DNA of 44,589 nt from Dissophora ornata (lineage: Eukaryota; Mortierellomycota; Mortierellomycetes; Mortierellales; Mortierellaceae): the NCBI GenBank assembly GCA_025201705.1, contig MU616763.1, positions 1 through 44,589 on the forward strand, in the 5' to 3' direction. Positions within the stretch are counted from its first letter, which is position 1, and each line of letters opens with the position of its first letter. Under the pieces are notes generated by a model. The model saw only the letters and a list, made by a program, of their open reading frames with translations. It was not told the DNA's origin and ran no database searches. Below are positions 22,375 through 33,600 of this stretch, in pieces. Made by a program: the position numbers and the translations under genes.

Positions 22375-22567
22375 AGACACCCACTTGGTGCAACCTTGTA
22401 TATACCCACGCATCTAGTCTCTGTCATTATACTGTTCTCCCAAGAAAAACAGTGCCCAAATAAAACAATGTAGTATACTTTTCATTCGACCTTTTCGAAA
22501 AAAAAATGGAGGCACAAATGGCGAATCTGCATGGGATTTTATGACGTTAAAAAACCTATAGGTCCGC

Positions 22568-23992
22568 CTATGAGTCTTCTTCCGCGTCCTCAAAAGCACC
22601 TTCCTCGTCTGCCTTGGGGAGAAGGCTATTTGGGTCCTGGACCATGCGCTCCATCCTTGCCAAATTGGCCTACCAAAAACAAAGGTGTCCGGAAAAAAAA
22701 AGGCATCGAAAGAAGGAGAACATAGTCAGCGACATAAGATTTCTTGTAACATGCTGTTCGGCAAAAGATGGGCTACTTCTTTAATGGGGAAGATATGACA
22801 ATTGTTGACTTTTTTGCCGCGATTGTTGTTGATCTAGTAAACACGCCACATTTTCGATCGCGCTTCCTGCGCTTGCTCCTCTGTGAACTCCTCTCCTGAC
22901 GCTGCCGCTGGGGTTGATGCAGAGTCTTCACCCATATCCTGATCTTCACCTTCACCTTCCAATCTGCCGCGCTTTCCTGGAGTCTGTCCTTGTGCTTCAC
23001 TCTGGTTCTGATCCCGATTGTGTTGCCACTGGTTAAGAATTACCTGACCCTGCTCGCTCAGCTCGAATTTCGCATCCGCCTCTGGGTCACCAGTATACCA
23101 CTCCCCGCTCTGCAGATCAATCGCAGGCACTTGTTCGAGTTCGCCTTGTGTTGCTGATGTAGATGCTGATCCTGTTATTGATGATGGTGCAACACCAATG
23201 GCAGTGGCACTACTCGATTTCGGGATGTAACCACCCTGGATATCCGCGTCTGCGTAGAGTCCGTCATGATCGTTCTCGTCATCATAATAATCATCTTCAT
23301 CCATATTGTAATCCTCTGCATCTTCGTCCTGGTGGAGCGAGGCACAATACGACAGGTTCTCGTAGATCGTATCCACTAAACAGAATCAGCGAGTAAAAGC
23401 AAAAGCAATTGAGGTCAATACAGAGTACAGAAGCTCAAGAGAGCAGGAGGAGAAGACGCCGGTATGGGACCGATTTCACATACATGATGACACATCTGCG
23501 GGAACAAAGCTCAATTCCAAAACTGCGTCCTCGTCATCCTCCTCGTCCTCATCGCCTTCAACGCCCGCTCCATTGGCAATGTGTCCATTGGCCTTTGCAG
23601 GCTCCATGGCCGCAAGAGATCCTTCGAGTTGACAGTAGATGTTAGGTCCAACGCGAGACTCGCGCGCAATCGCGTGGATAATGATCGATGGATACTGGAT
23701 CGCGAGCCCGGTATTAGATCCCGCGGAAAAGAAGTACAGACATCTGAAATGGTTGATACATAAGACATTAGATGGGAGTTCTTCTTATGCAAGGATGTTC
23801 TTGCGATATTATTCTCCACGTAAAAGAAAACAAGCGAAAAGAGGGGGGGTCTTACTCGTCAGCGATGTACAGAGTGCCAGGGTGTTGAATCAGGGTCGAC
23901 ACAGGCGTGACATGGAGCGTGACATTCTCCTGGGTGTAGCGGATATTGGCTTCCGTGGCAGAGGGCACTTGGCGAATGATGGTGATGGTCAT
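22568..23992 (-). CDS. CLNS1A: pICln, methylosome Sm-protein chaperone
   Basis: pICln holds Sm proteins for PRMT5 methylation and snRNP assembly, and acts in the cytosol and nucleus. Exons 23992-23856, 23743-23484, 23375-22843 and probably 22669-22568 give about 343 residues. The N-terminal half is the PH-like fold (HVTPVSTLIQHPGTLYIADE, CLYFFSAG, LAIQYPSIIIHAIARE, LELSFVPAD). The IYENLSYCASLHQDED block and the following acidic stretch match the conserved pICln middle region. The last small exon reads ANLARMERMVQDPN and ends GAFEDAEEDS, close to the family C-terminus (QFEDAD...). Its splice donor is weak (CGT|GTTTAC), whereas reading on without splicing stops after MWRVY at 22834. It is longer than human pICln (237) mainly through disordered insertions. 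Confidence 0.88.
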
Positions 23993-24214
23993 GTTTGGTG
24001 CTGGAATGCGGTGGGCCGTGAGAAGGGAGCGAAGCATGCCTCGGTGGCAAAGCTTTTCAACAACAAAAAACGGATGTGACTGTGCTGGCAGCAGCAGAAA
24101 CAAGGGCCAGCAAGGGGGACATGCTATACACATTTATGGGGGACGATGAACTACAACAAATTGGACTGAATAGGGCGTTTGCTTTCTCCTCCTCTCTCGT
24201 CTATCTTTCTTCTT

Positions 24215-26565
24215 TTAATACACAAACTCCCACTCATTCGAAGACCCTCCACCCGGCTCTAACAGGCCCTCCATGAACCCTCTGTGCACCTTTTCAAAAT
24301 CCTGCAGATGTTCGCCCTGAAGTCCTAGATACACATCGACACCTGTCTCGCCCACGCCTGCTGGGCTGCTGCTGCTACCAACGCCGCTTGCTCCACTGCC
24401 CTGGGAGGGCCTACTATCCATAATGACACACATGCCCTCACCTCCACCAAATCCGCCGCGACCGATCCGGACCTTACATGGTCGGCCCTGACCAAAATCA
24501 GGTGAGTACATGTCCAGCTTGCGGAACGACCAGACCATAAAGTCGTGCCCAAATGGATTACTGCTATTCGTCTCAATCAGGCGCGGGTCTTCCTGTTTCT
24601 GAATCCAATTGATCGCCGAACAAATCTGCTCTGGAGTTTGCAAGAGCAGCTCATCTCGCAAGAGTCGCGACGGTAATGACAGGGGTGTCGTCAACAACGA
24701 GTGCACCGGCATCTGCACAAATATCGATCTACAGTGCCATGCAAAGGGGTAGCCATGACAAAGATTAGAAATGGAAAGCTCCCATCTAAATATCAAACCA
24801 ATCGATCCAGAACTTACAAGATGGCGTTGCCAATAAATCCTTCAGAGACGACAGGCTTCACCCTGTTCCGTACATTCATAACAACTCCACACATCAGCTT
24901 GCAATCCGGCTCCATCCTCCGCGTGATTGTCGACATCTTCCACAGATATGCAATCAACGAATCGCCCGTCGACACCCACTTGTCACTAATCTCCTTGTCT
25001 TCTGCCGCACAGGCCGCCGCCGCGATATTCTGCTCTGACGCCAACTTCTTAATCCGCTCCAATTGTCCTTTCGTGAAATGGAAAAGACGGAGGTTTCCTC
25101 CCTCCAGCTCTGTCTCTGTAACACCACTGCCACCAATATTACCAAGTCGATCCTCAGCGAGTTCCGAGATATCCTCGGCAGGCCTCTCCAAATATTTTGC
25201 CTGATCTGTCACAACCCTTGGGTTGTCGGCTTTAGCGCCATCAGCTGCGTTTGCCGCTTTGTCGCCTGACCCCACATGAAGCGACTGCATTCGCCTTTGT
25301 ACTCGTTCAAGATTGCTAACACCTACTGAGCCACCATCCTTGTCTTCATCCCCCAGACCAACTTGCCCATCCACGCCTTCTCTATCATGGTCAGCATCGT
25401 CGTCGTCCTCTGTGTGTAAATCCGCATCGCCAAGACCTCTGTCAAGCTCGCTGTCCAGATTGTTATCAAACAGGATAGGCGGTGGTGGTGAATTGTTGAC
25501 CCGTTGATGTCTATAAACAGCATTCGCGCCATGACTCTCTCCGTATTTCTCCAGGAACGACCGATCCAGGATCGGATACGGGGCAAAATCCTTTCCTTGA
25601 GTGGTTCTTGACCAGGCATCCATAAACGACACCAACGAAGTGGCATCCATGACTGACGAATCCATGGCAACACCCATAATCAACGACTGGTCCTGGGTAT
25701 AAGTAAGCTGGATGCCTAACAGGGGAGGGTCACGAAGCGAGGCTGGGTAGAGTCCTACGGGGAAGAGCTGAGGTGGCAACACTGCATCTTGATAGTAGCC
25801 CATGCGGATCTGTTGCATCGTCACAGTTGTGTCCGCGACTGCAAAAAGGACACCGCGATCATTACACTCAATATACTGCGATCCTTTGCTACTACCACTT
25901 CCCGACGATGATGTTGCCAGTTGTTCGTCGCTATCGCAGATTCGTCCTGCTAAAGGAAAAAAATCTGTAAGGACCAAGGCCAGGGAGGCCTGCAGCAGCA
26001 TCGGGTCCATGAAGGACGATTGGTGGTAGTGATAATGATGGCGGGATTTTGAGCTGGTCTTTTTATGCGGCAAAGGCGAAGTGGTTGGTGAGAACGTCGA
26101 TAAAGTTGAAGCTGCACCTGCTGCTACGCCGGCTGATGACGATGATAAAGAGCCCGTGTCAGGCGAAGAGGATCCAGAGCTGGCGCTGTTGTTTGCTTGG
26201 AAAAAGTATAGCAGACGGGTATAAATGCGGGGTTTCGCAAGATCAAGACTCGACAGCTCCACTCGTGGATACCGCATTGCTCCTCCAGACGAGGCGTTGT
26301 CGACTTGAGCATCGCTTCTCTTGTCGGTGGTCGTCGTTTTGGCTTCGGGGACAGGCTCGAGCGTTGTTGGGCTGATGGGTTGCACCAGCTGGCGGTATCG
26401 TAGCCTCGTCACGGGGGTGGAGCGGGAGAAGAACGAGGACGAGGACGGGGAACGGCTGGTAACAAAGGTGCCTGTAGCCGCCGTCGACATTGAGGTGCTC
26501 GAGGCGGAGTCCAGGGGTCTGGCCCCGTTCTTCTCCACCTCGTGCGGCACCCTTTCTTGGGTCAT
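24215..26565 (-). CDS. BAHD-like acyltransferase, catalytic His replaced
   Basis: Two exons (26565-24818, 24728-24215) give 753 residues, longer than the usual ~450 because of disordered insertions at about 1-95, 124-185 and 330-480. Fold-typical segments: LLYFFQ, LVLTDFFPLAGRI, QLTYTQDQSLIMGVAMDSSVMDATS, FMDAWSR, FHFTKGQLERIKKLASEQ, ISDKWVSTGDSLIAYLWK, CGVVMNVRNRVKP, GFIGNAIL, and DFGQG at about 660-664 for the DFGWG motif. The catalytic motif HHxxxD reads DSSVMD (302-307), so the general-base histidine is a serine while the aspartate remains. Active relatives acylate alcohols or amines using acyl-CoA. This one may be inactive or may do something else. No signal peptide or membrane helix. 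Confidence 0.85.
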
Positions 26566-27030
26566 GGCAAAATGAAAAGGAATAAAAAAAAAAAGAGAGA
26601 GAGGGCAGAATGTGTACTTGGAGGTGTGGAAGAACGATAGGTTCTATGAGATAGACGCAAGTCAGGGGGATGAAGAATAAAGAATGAAGCGAATGAGATG
26701 TGCGAGAGAGGGAGAGTTGGAGGATTAGGGAGGATCGATGAATGGGATGAGAATACAGTTGTTCAATGTGTCGTGCGTGTCTACTTTCCTGACTGACTGA
26801 AGTGCTGATTTCTTTCCACGGCAGCCTGTGACGAGCGAACAGCACTGCTCCTATTTCCGCTCTGCTCCTCTCTTCTCTCCCTTCACCACAACGTGCAAAA
26901 GGGGTGACAATGCACATGCATCGACCGACTGTTTGGAGCTGTAGACGGAGATGAGATGCACGAGGCTGACATACACTTTTCGAGACACGATTTTATTATT
27001 TGTACAATGGAGCCCAGTGCCGATCTCTCC
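26566..27030. promoter_or_regulatory. Spacer upstream of the acyltransferase
   Basis: This 465-bp stretch contains the acyltransferase promoter, including an A-run and (GA)n close to the start codon (about 26583-26605), and the 3' end of the Mdv1-like gene. No gene is seen. Confidence 0.45.
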
Positions 27031-29802
27031 TCACCGACTCCATAGGCGGACCGTCGAATCCTGTCCACCAGACGCCAGCACCGAGTCGCTGAACCGTACA
27101 CACTCCACCGTGTTCGTGTGGCCAGTATAGTACGAGTGCTGCTGCGCGACACGGTCGTATATCTGTGTCAAAAGAAACCCACAGACGACCATCAGTTAAC
27201 CTTCTCAACATAGCAAACAGTAGGGTACAAAACAAAATTGCTCGCTGCTTTTGCTCACCTTGAGACTGTCTCCAGACCCAACAATAATCTTGGATGTATC
27301 AAACCGCAAACTATTGACTGGGTCTTCATACTGCAAGATTTCCTGGATGCCTCCAGTCCTGAGATCCCAAATCTACAAGTGATAGTTGAAGAAGAATCTA
27401 TAAACGGCATGTTCTCATACCGTATTCATCCTCATCATCACTGTTTCCGCAACAAGAACTCACCCTGACGCTTCTGTCCCTGCTCCCGCTCACAACGTGG
27501 TATTCGTCGAATTGCAAAGAAGTCACGGGCCCAGTGTGGCCAACAAGAGTACGGTGCGACTGACCCGTGCGGACTAAATTGCGCGGTTATCATGATCAGC
27601 TCTTTGTAACATCATACATAATACAATGTCATTTGAAATGAAAAGTGCCCCATCAACTTACGGTCCCACATGCGGATGGCACCATCGATAGTGCCGCTGC
27701 AAAGCGCATATTGCCAAAACTGCAGACTGCCCACAAAACTCTCATCTTTGAGGTCGATGTCCATCCAATCTGACCAGGAATTGGACGTTCCCATAGCCCA
27801 CAGCAAGTCCATCGTTGATACACATTGACCAGTTTCCATATCCCATTCCTTAATCGTCTTGTCGTTTGATCCGGAAAGCAATTTCTCGTTTTCATAATAC
27901 AGGCAAGTGACGGGTCCAGTATGACCATTCATGGTGCTTGTCCAACAGTTATCGAGCGCCGTCAATGTATCAATGGATGACCTTGAGTAACCCATAAGAT
28001 CGGGTGATCCCCCATTGACCTTGTCAGAACGGCTGCTGTAATCAGATGGTGTTGGTGAACCTCCGCGCATTGCCTGGGCGTGGTTGAGATCGGCGAGATT
28101 CCATGTCCTGATTGAGTTGTCCCTTGATCCCGTCACAAGTGTGTTTTGGATAAGTTGCATGCATTCCACATAGTCCTGGTGTCCTGGCAATTGACCAAGG
28201 CACTTGAACGTTGAGAGATCCCAAACCCGGGTCGTATTATCCTTCGATGCCGTAACGAGTGTTCCGTAGGGGCCGTTCAAGTCCAAGGACGTAATCACGC
28301 CGTCGTGTCCATAAAATGTATGCATACAAGTGCCAGAGTCGAGCGTTTCTTCTCTGTAGCTCAATTGAAGGCCTGTAAACGGTAAAATAAGGCGATAGTT
28401 TTAGCGCCCGCAGAATATCGTACCACATTCTCGGGAAATAAAATCAATGGTACCGTTTGCTGGTGACTCACGTTCGCCGTCCTGTGCTTTTGTTCCTTCT
28501 GAGATTGATGCTAGCTTCTCATTCAGATCTTCCACTATATAAGAAAAACAGATTTTTGAGTCCCTGGGCGTGAATGGCCGTTTGTGGCAAGATAAATGCC
28601 GGTGAGATTATCTCGCCTTACGTGTATCAGCCAAATCATCCTCGCGCTCTGTCAATTTGCTCAGTTTGTATCCAAGATTGGTCTGTCGGGCGACCAGTGT
28701 CTCAATTGAGGCCGCAACTTGGCTCAGCTCCGATTGTATGACGGTCTACATAAACAAGTCGCAGATCGACAGAATAGCGTCAATGGGCGATCAAATCGCA
28801 TGGGAATTCTATCGCTGAACAGACAGCAAGCTCTGGATCTCCAGCCTACCTTTTGGCCTTGTAGTTTAACTTGCTCCTTAATGGTCCGCTCTCTTTCGCT
28901 CAACAACGACGAGAATGCCTTGTTGGGATTATCCTCTTCCACTATCCAGGCCCAATTGAATATAATACAGTCAGCCGAGCGCGTAATCTTCACGCTAATC
29001 GACCGCGTTGAACGGCAATTTTTTGCTTACCCTCTCCAAATCCGTTTTTCCTCCTCCTGTTCTGACTCTTGCTCTTCTTGCCGCTCTTTGAGTGTGGATA
29101 CGTCGCTCTGAACCCCTGGAACAGCGATACCCTAGCTGCCGGTTCTGGTATGTCTTCTGATAGGAGCTGGTCCGCAGGCAGCGGTATCGCCTGCCGTGCT
29201 CCTGTGAGGGCCAATGACTGAGCGTTGGCTGTAGCTCTCCTTAGATACTGTGTCGCCATCAAGTGTGGGGCCATACCGGAGAGTCCTGTTAGTGAGGCAA
29301 TACCTGTAAGATCACCCTTGACCGCTTGAGCAGTGAGTGGTGAAAAGACTATGCTGCTCGTGGTTGAGAGTGTATTACGGGCAGAGGATGCAAAGTCAGA
29401 CACGTCAAAGGCATGAAGCAGCTCCATGATATGGTGGCGAGGCTGCTGTAGTCCTGAGGAGACCATGCTCGACAGTGATCTTCCTGTGGCCGAGATTCCA
29501 GAGAAAGTCTGGGAAAAGGTCGAGGCAGGCTGCTGCGATGCGTTTGTTGAAGTTGAAGCTGCTGAGGTCGTCATGGGCACGGTGTTGACGGTTGCGCTGG
29601 CTGAAGACGATGCTGGGGTACGACGAGACGAGGAGGCGGCGGAGGACGCAGCCGAAGGCGACGAAAAGTTGGAGGAACCAGACGAGGAGGCGGTGGACGA
29701 GGACGACGAGGAGGCGAACATCGCCCGCTCAGCACCAGAGGGTAGGCTCGATGCAAACAGGGGCAGGGGTCTTGTTGGTTCAGACTGGAATGTGGCAGAC
29801 AT
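27031..29802 (-). CDS. MDV1: Mitochondrial/peroxisomal fission adaptor Mdv1/Caf4
   Basis: Eight exons (29802-29031, 28941-28850, 28745-28622, 28534-28472, 28372-27662, 27573-27464, 27372-27259, 27162-27031) join in phase to 705 residues, close to yeast Mdv1 (714). By family, it binds Fis1 on the outer membrane through its N-terminal region and recruits the dynamin Dnm1 through its WD40 propeller. Visible here: a Ser-rich start, a conserved N-terminal block ([24 protein letters not shown]), a coiled coil over exons 2-4 ([38 protein letters not shown]-like [12 protein letters not shown]), then seven WD40 blades starting [18 protein letters not shown] and ending [26 protein letters not shown] and [12 protein letters not shown] are hallmark Mdv1 segments. 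The start is the ATG giving MSATFQSEP; no upstream ATG is in frame. Confidence 0.93.
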
Positions 29803-30693
29803 TTGCCACAAAGTAGATGCCAGAGGGGGAACGTTGCTCCAAGCAAGGGTCGGAAGACGGAGTAGAGATGAATCTTTCTCCTCGGACGATGCTTAGGATA
29901 AGAAAAGGTGGCGTGGAGTGGAAGTGGGAATGTGGCTGCTATAGAGAAAGGAGGGTCATGGCAGAATGGGAATGGTTGATGGCAAAAGAAGGTTGCTGCT
30001 GTTCGGCCAGCGGAAAAAGGCGAGGCACAATAGAAAATGGGTCCAGACGGTGGGAACACCAGGACGGTGGCTGTCCGAGCAGGAAACACGAGCAGCGAGG
30101 AATTATCAAATCGAAATGGCTATTCAGCGCGTGTGTGGCGTGTGGGGGATGCAGGGAGCCAACGGGACACCAACAAACACCCCAAACAACAAACAAAGGG
30201 TTGGTGGGAGGAGTGTCCTACTTGTGCAGGAACCACCATCAGCTGCAAAAATGCACGGGCATTGCCATCTGCTGTCTTGTGAAAATACCACGCATATCAT
30301 TTTTAATGCTACTCCGCTCCCATCGCTGTATTGCTGCACCCACCCACCCACTCGTCCCATCCCTGCAGGGTGACGTGCAATTGATGCCTCCCTCCTCGGG
30401 AACACACCCCTCCCTCCTTCCCTCGTCCGATCCCACTCCATCCCGCGTCTTTCTGTCCCTTCGGCAACCAAACTCGACCATTCACCGCTATTACTGTGAC
30501 TCAGCCTGGTCCCACATGAAATCAAAAACGCCGTTTCCTCCTTTCACTCCCTTTTGTTTCCGTCTCTTCCTTCATTCTGTTTTTCTTTTATTGTCTCCAG
30601 ATATCTCATTACACCACACAATCATCCGTTTTGCCACAAAGCACCAGCTCGTTTCCTTGTGTATTTTATTCCAGCTGAAACAAGTTTTTTTGT
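29803..30693. other. Spacer between Mdv1 start and HDAC end
   Basis: An 891-bp region with the Mdv1-like promoter (purine-rich on the plus strand near 29880-30060) and the histone deacetylase 3' end. Several long open frames overlap on both strands but show only low-complexity peptides, so no gene is called. Confidence 0.45.
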
Positions 30694-33600
30694 TCAAGAG
30701 TCCAAAATCGGGACCTTCCTCCGCGTGGTCCGCTCTCTCCTTGGCCGAGTCGCCAAACTGTTGGTGGCCTTCCACTCTGCGGGCAACTGGAATCTGAAGC
30801 TCGGGTTCAGCACCTCGGGTGGGAATTTCCAATACTTTTGCTGGTACTTCAGGACCTGATGCAACGACGACACTGCCATTGCATTCGGTTTCACGCTGTT
30901 CAACGTTCCTTGGAAGGAAGCATATGGAAACGCACGTGTCGTTGCCGTTGCAGGCAAGAGTGAGTGTGGCAACAGTTCTTCAAGACATGCGGTAGCGGAA
31001 AGCGCAAGTGGCTCAAACTCGTATCCACCCTCCAGGGAAAGAATCACGCGTCCTCCAGCAAGTGTCTGAACAAGACGCGTCAGGATTGCGAATCCTTGGG
31101 GCGACACTGTATATCCTCCAATCTGTCATTGACGCGTTTTTGTTAGTTGAGGTCAACAGAATCCTCTGTTTGACATAAATATGACAACATATACGCTCTT
31201 GAACACTTACATTGGCAGCATGCCCATCAGCAGCATCGAATCCAGCAGAGACCATGACAAGATCCGGCTGGAATTGTCTTGCGATAGGCAAGAGAACATA
31301 CCAAAAGGCTGCAATGTACTCTACATCGCCCATTGCTTGTCCTACGGTTGTGACATAGAATTAGCGTCGATTGAATCATATCTGGAACTTTATAGACAAC
31401 GGATAATGCGCGAACACATACCTCGACCATAGGAAGACCATGCAATATTGACGTTCGTGCCTTCGCCAGCCTCCTCTCCGCACTCATCAGGGGAGCCTGT
31501 GAAGGGGTAAAAATGGCCGTTATCCCATCGATGGAGTGATATGTACAAAACATTGGGATTTTCGTAAAAGATCTGCTGCGTGCCATTTCCATGGCTAAGG
31601 GGAGATGGTCAGAGTGAGTTAGTAAAAAAACCCCGTTCCAGAGTATCTGAAGGCTATCCAAAGTAAAAGTTCTTACTGGACATCCCAATCGATGATCAAA
31701 ATTTTTTGCACAGTGAGCGGGTATCTTGACAAAGTCAGGTTAACAGCAACGCCCACATTGTTAAAGAAGCAAAAACCCCTATTGATGAACAGTAGTGGAA
31801 AATGTGTGTCAACAACAGCTACTGAGAACACTGGCACACCGGCAGCATTTTTCAACCTCGCACATTCCACGGCAACGATAAAAACGCGAAACATACATAG
31901 CCTCATCCTCTTCAGCGTGGTGCCCTGGAGGCCGAATGATGGCAAATCCATTTTTGCATCGCCCTGTCACAACCTGGTCTACTAGATTGATCAAACATCC
32001 TGCTGCGACCTTGGCTGCTGTGCTAGAGTGATAGGGATTCCATGTCGTGTCGACCGCGATACCCAGCTGTCCACAACTCATTGTGAATGTCAATCCAGGA
32101 GGTCGAATGAGGGGAGATTCACCAGAGGGTGCAGGTGCAGGCGATACTGTCTGATGCCCCTTCTTTTTCGCTAGAGTCTTTGTCAACGCAGAGTCCTTCT
32201 GAGCTTTGTCGTTCTTCTCTACTGCTTTTTTGTCCTTGCTCTTATTTGCAGCTTCTATTCCTTCGTTGGCCTGCGACTCGACTGCACCTTTGTCGGCAAT
32301 TTTTGCAGCTGTTGCGTCGCTTAGCACAGCCGTGGCTCCAGATTGTCCTTGCGTGCTCCGTGAAGATCTCCGGTCACCTTCAATGACATTGGCCAAGGAC
32401 ATTCCGTGGTCGAGCTTCAGTTTTTCTGGAGCGGTATCGCTGTCTAGTGGCCCCACAGCTTTAGATATGGCTTCTGCAGTTCCTTCATTCTTTCCTTCCT
32501 CAATCTTCTCCGCGTCCAATGCTGGTGTATTCTCGTTCTCAGTCGAGGGCTCGCCTTTGGCTGCAACACCTTCGTCCTGCTCTATCTTGGGTATTACTTT
32601 TGGTGGGTCTGAAAGTTGGCTGGCTAGGATTGGATCCATGCCGCCAGCAACAGCTAGAGCGGCTTCACTGGGTGGTGGGCCAACCTGCGTCGCCTTGTCA
32701 TCGTCATCATCGTCGTCGTCGTCAACTACCAAGGCTGCCTCTTTAACTTCATCAGGAACCAACTCCTCTTCTTTTTGTGCAAAGAGAGTCGAAGACATGC
32801 TAACAAGAGAAGACATTCTCATGGCCGACCCTCGCATACTGGAACGCCTCCTTCCAAGAGCTGGTGAGTGTAGATCGATTTCCATTCCGTCCTTGCTTAT
32901 CTCTGTTGGAGATAAGGACTGCGCCATCTCAATATCCTCGGGTCCACCAGCTCCTGCGGAAATTGGTGAGATTTCCAACGTCAATGCAGCGATTGATTCT
33001 GGAGCACTGGTTGCTGTGGTGGCAACATGAATACTTCCCCTTGACTTTCTCGGTCGACCGCGTCTCTCTGGCTTCTTGGTAGGTTCTTTGTCCTCCCCAT
33101 TCTCCTCCTCTGGCTCTTCTGCCTCGTCTTCAGCATCGTCCTCAGTTTGTAGATCAGGGTCAACAATTCCGTTCTCACGCGCATACTGCCTGTTCTGAGC
33201 AGCGGTACAGCAATAGTTCCGTACGTGGGTATCTGTATGAGCTGCCATCAGTTCCTCGATTGTGGCCTCCCTTCCTTGGACCCACTTGACAAGACTGAGC
33301 ATTCCGTGCTTTTGGAATTGACACAAAATCTCAACCAACCTCTCTGGTTGCTCTGGGTGGTGCCTCTCCTCTGGGTTGGTATTGCACTGACACTTGTGAA
33401 GAAGCATCCTTCGATCGTAGGCTAGTCCAGTATGTCGACGAGCTGTTCGACCCAAGTCCGAATGATAAAACTTTTCATATGCAATCCAATTGTCAGCTGG
33501 CTCGTGGCCATTAGGGCCATATCGCAAGAAGCTGCTGCCAGTAGAGCAGGCGCGCAACTGATTGGGCTTGACCCACTCATCGTGGTGAGGAGAAAAGCCT

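Noticed and set aside
29817..30797. Plus-strand 326-residue open frame between Mdv1 and HDAC
   Set aside because: Overlaps other long frames on both strands, no conserved segments, low-complexity promoter-like DNA.
32206..33030. Plus-strand 274-residue open frame opposite the HDAC insertion
   Set aside because: Ser/Thr/Ala-rich antisense of an acidic low-complexity coding region; no start context or domain.
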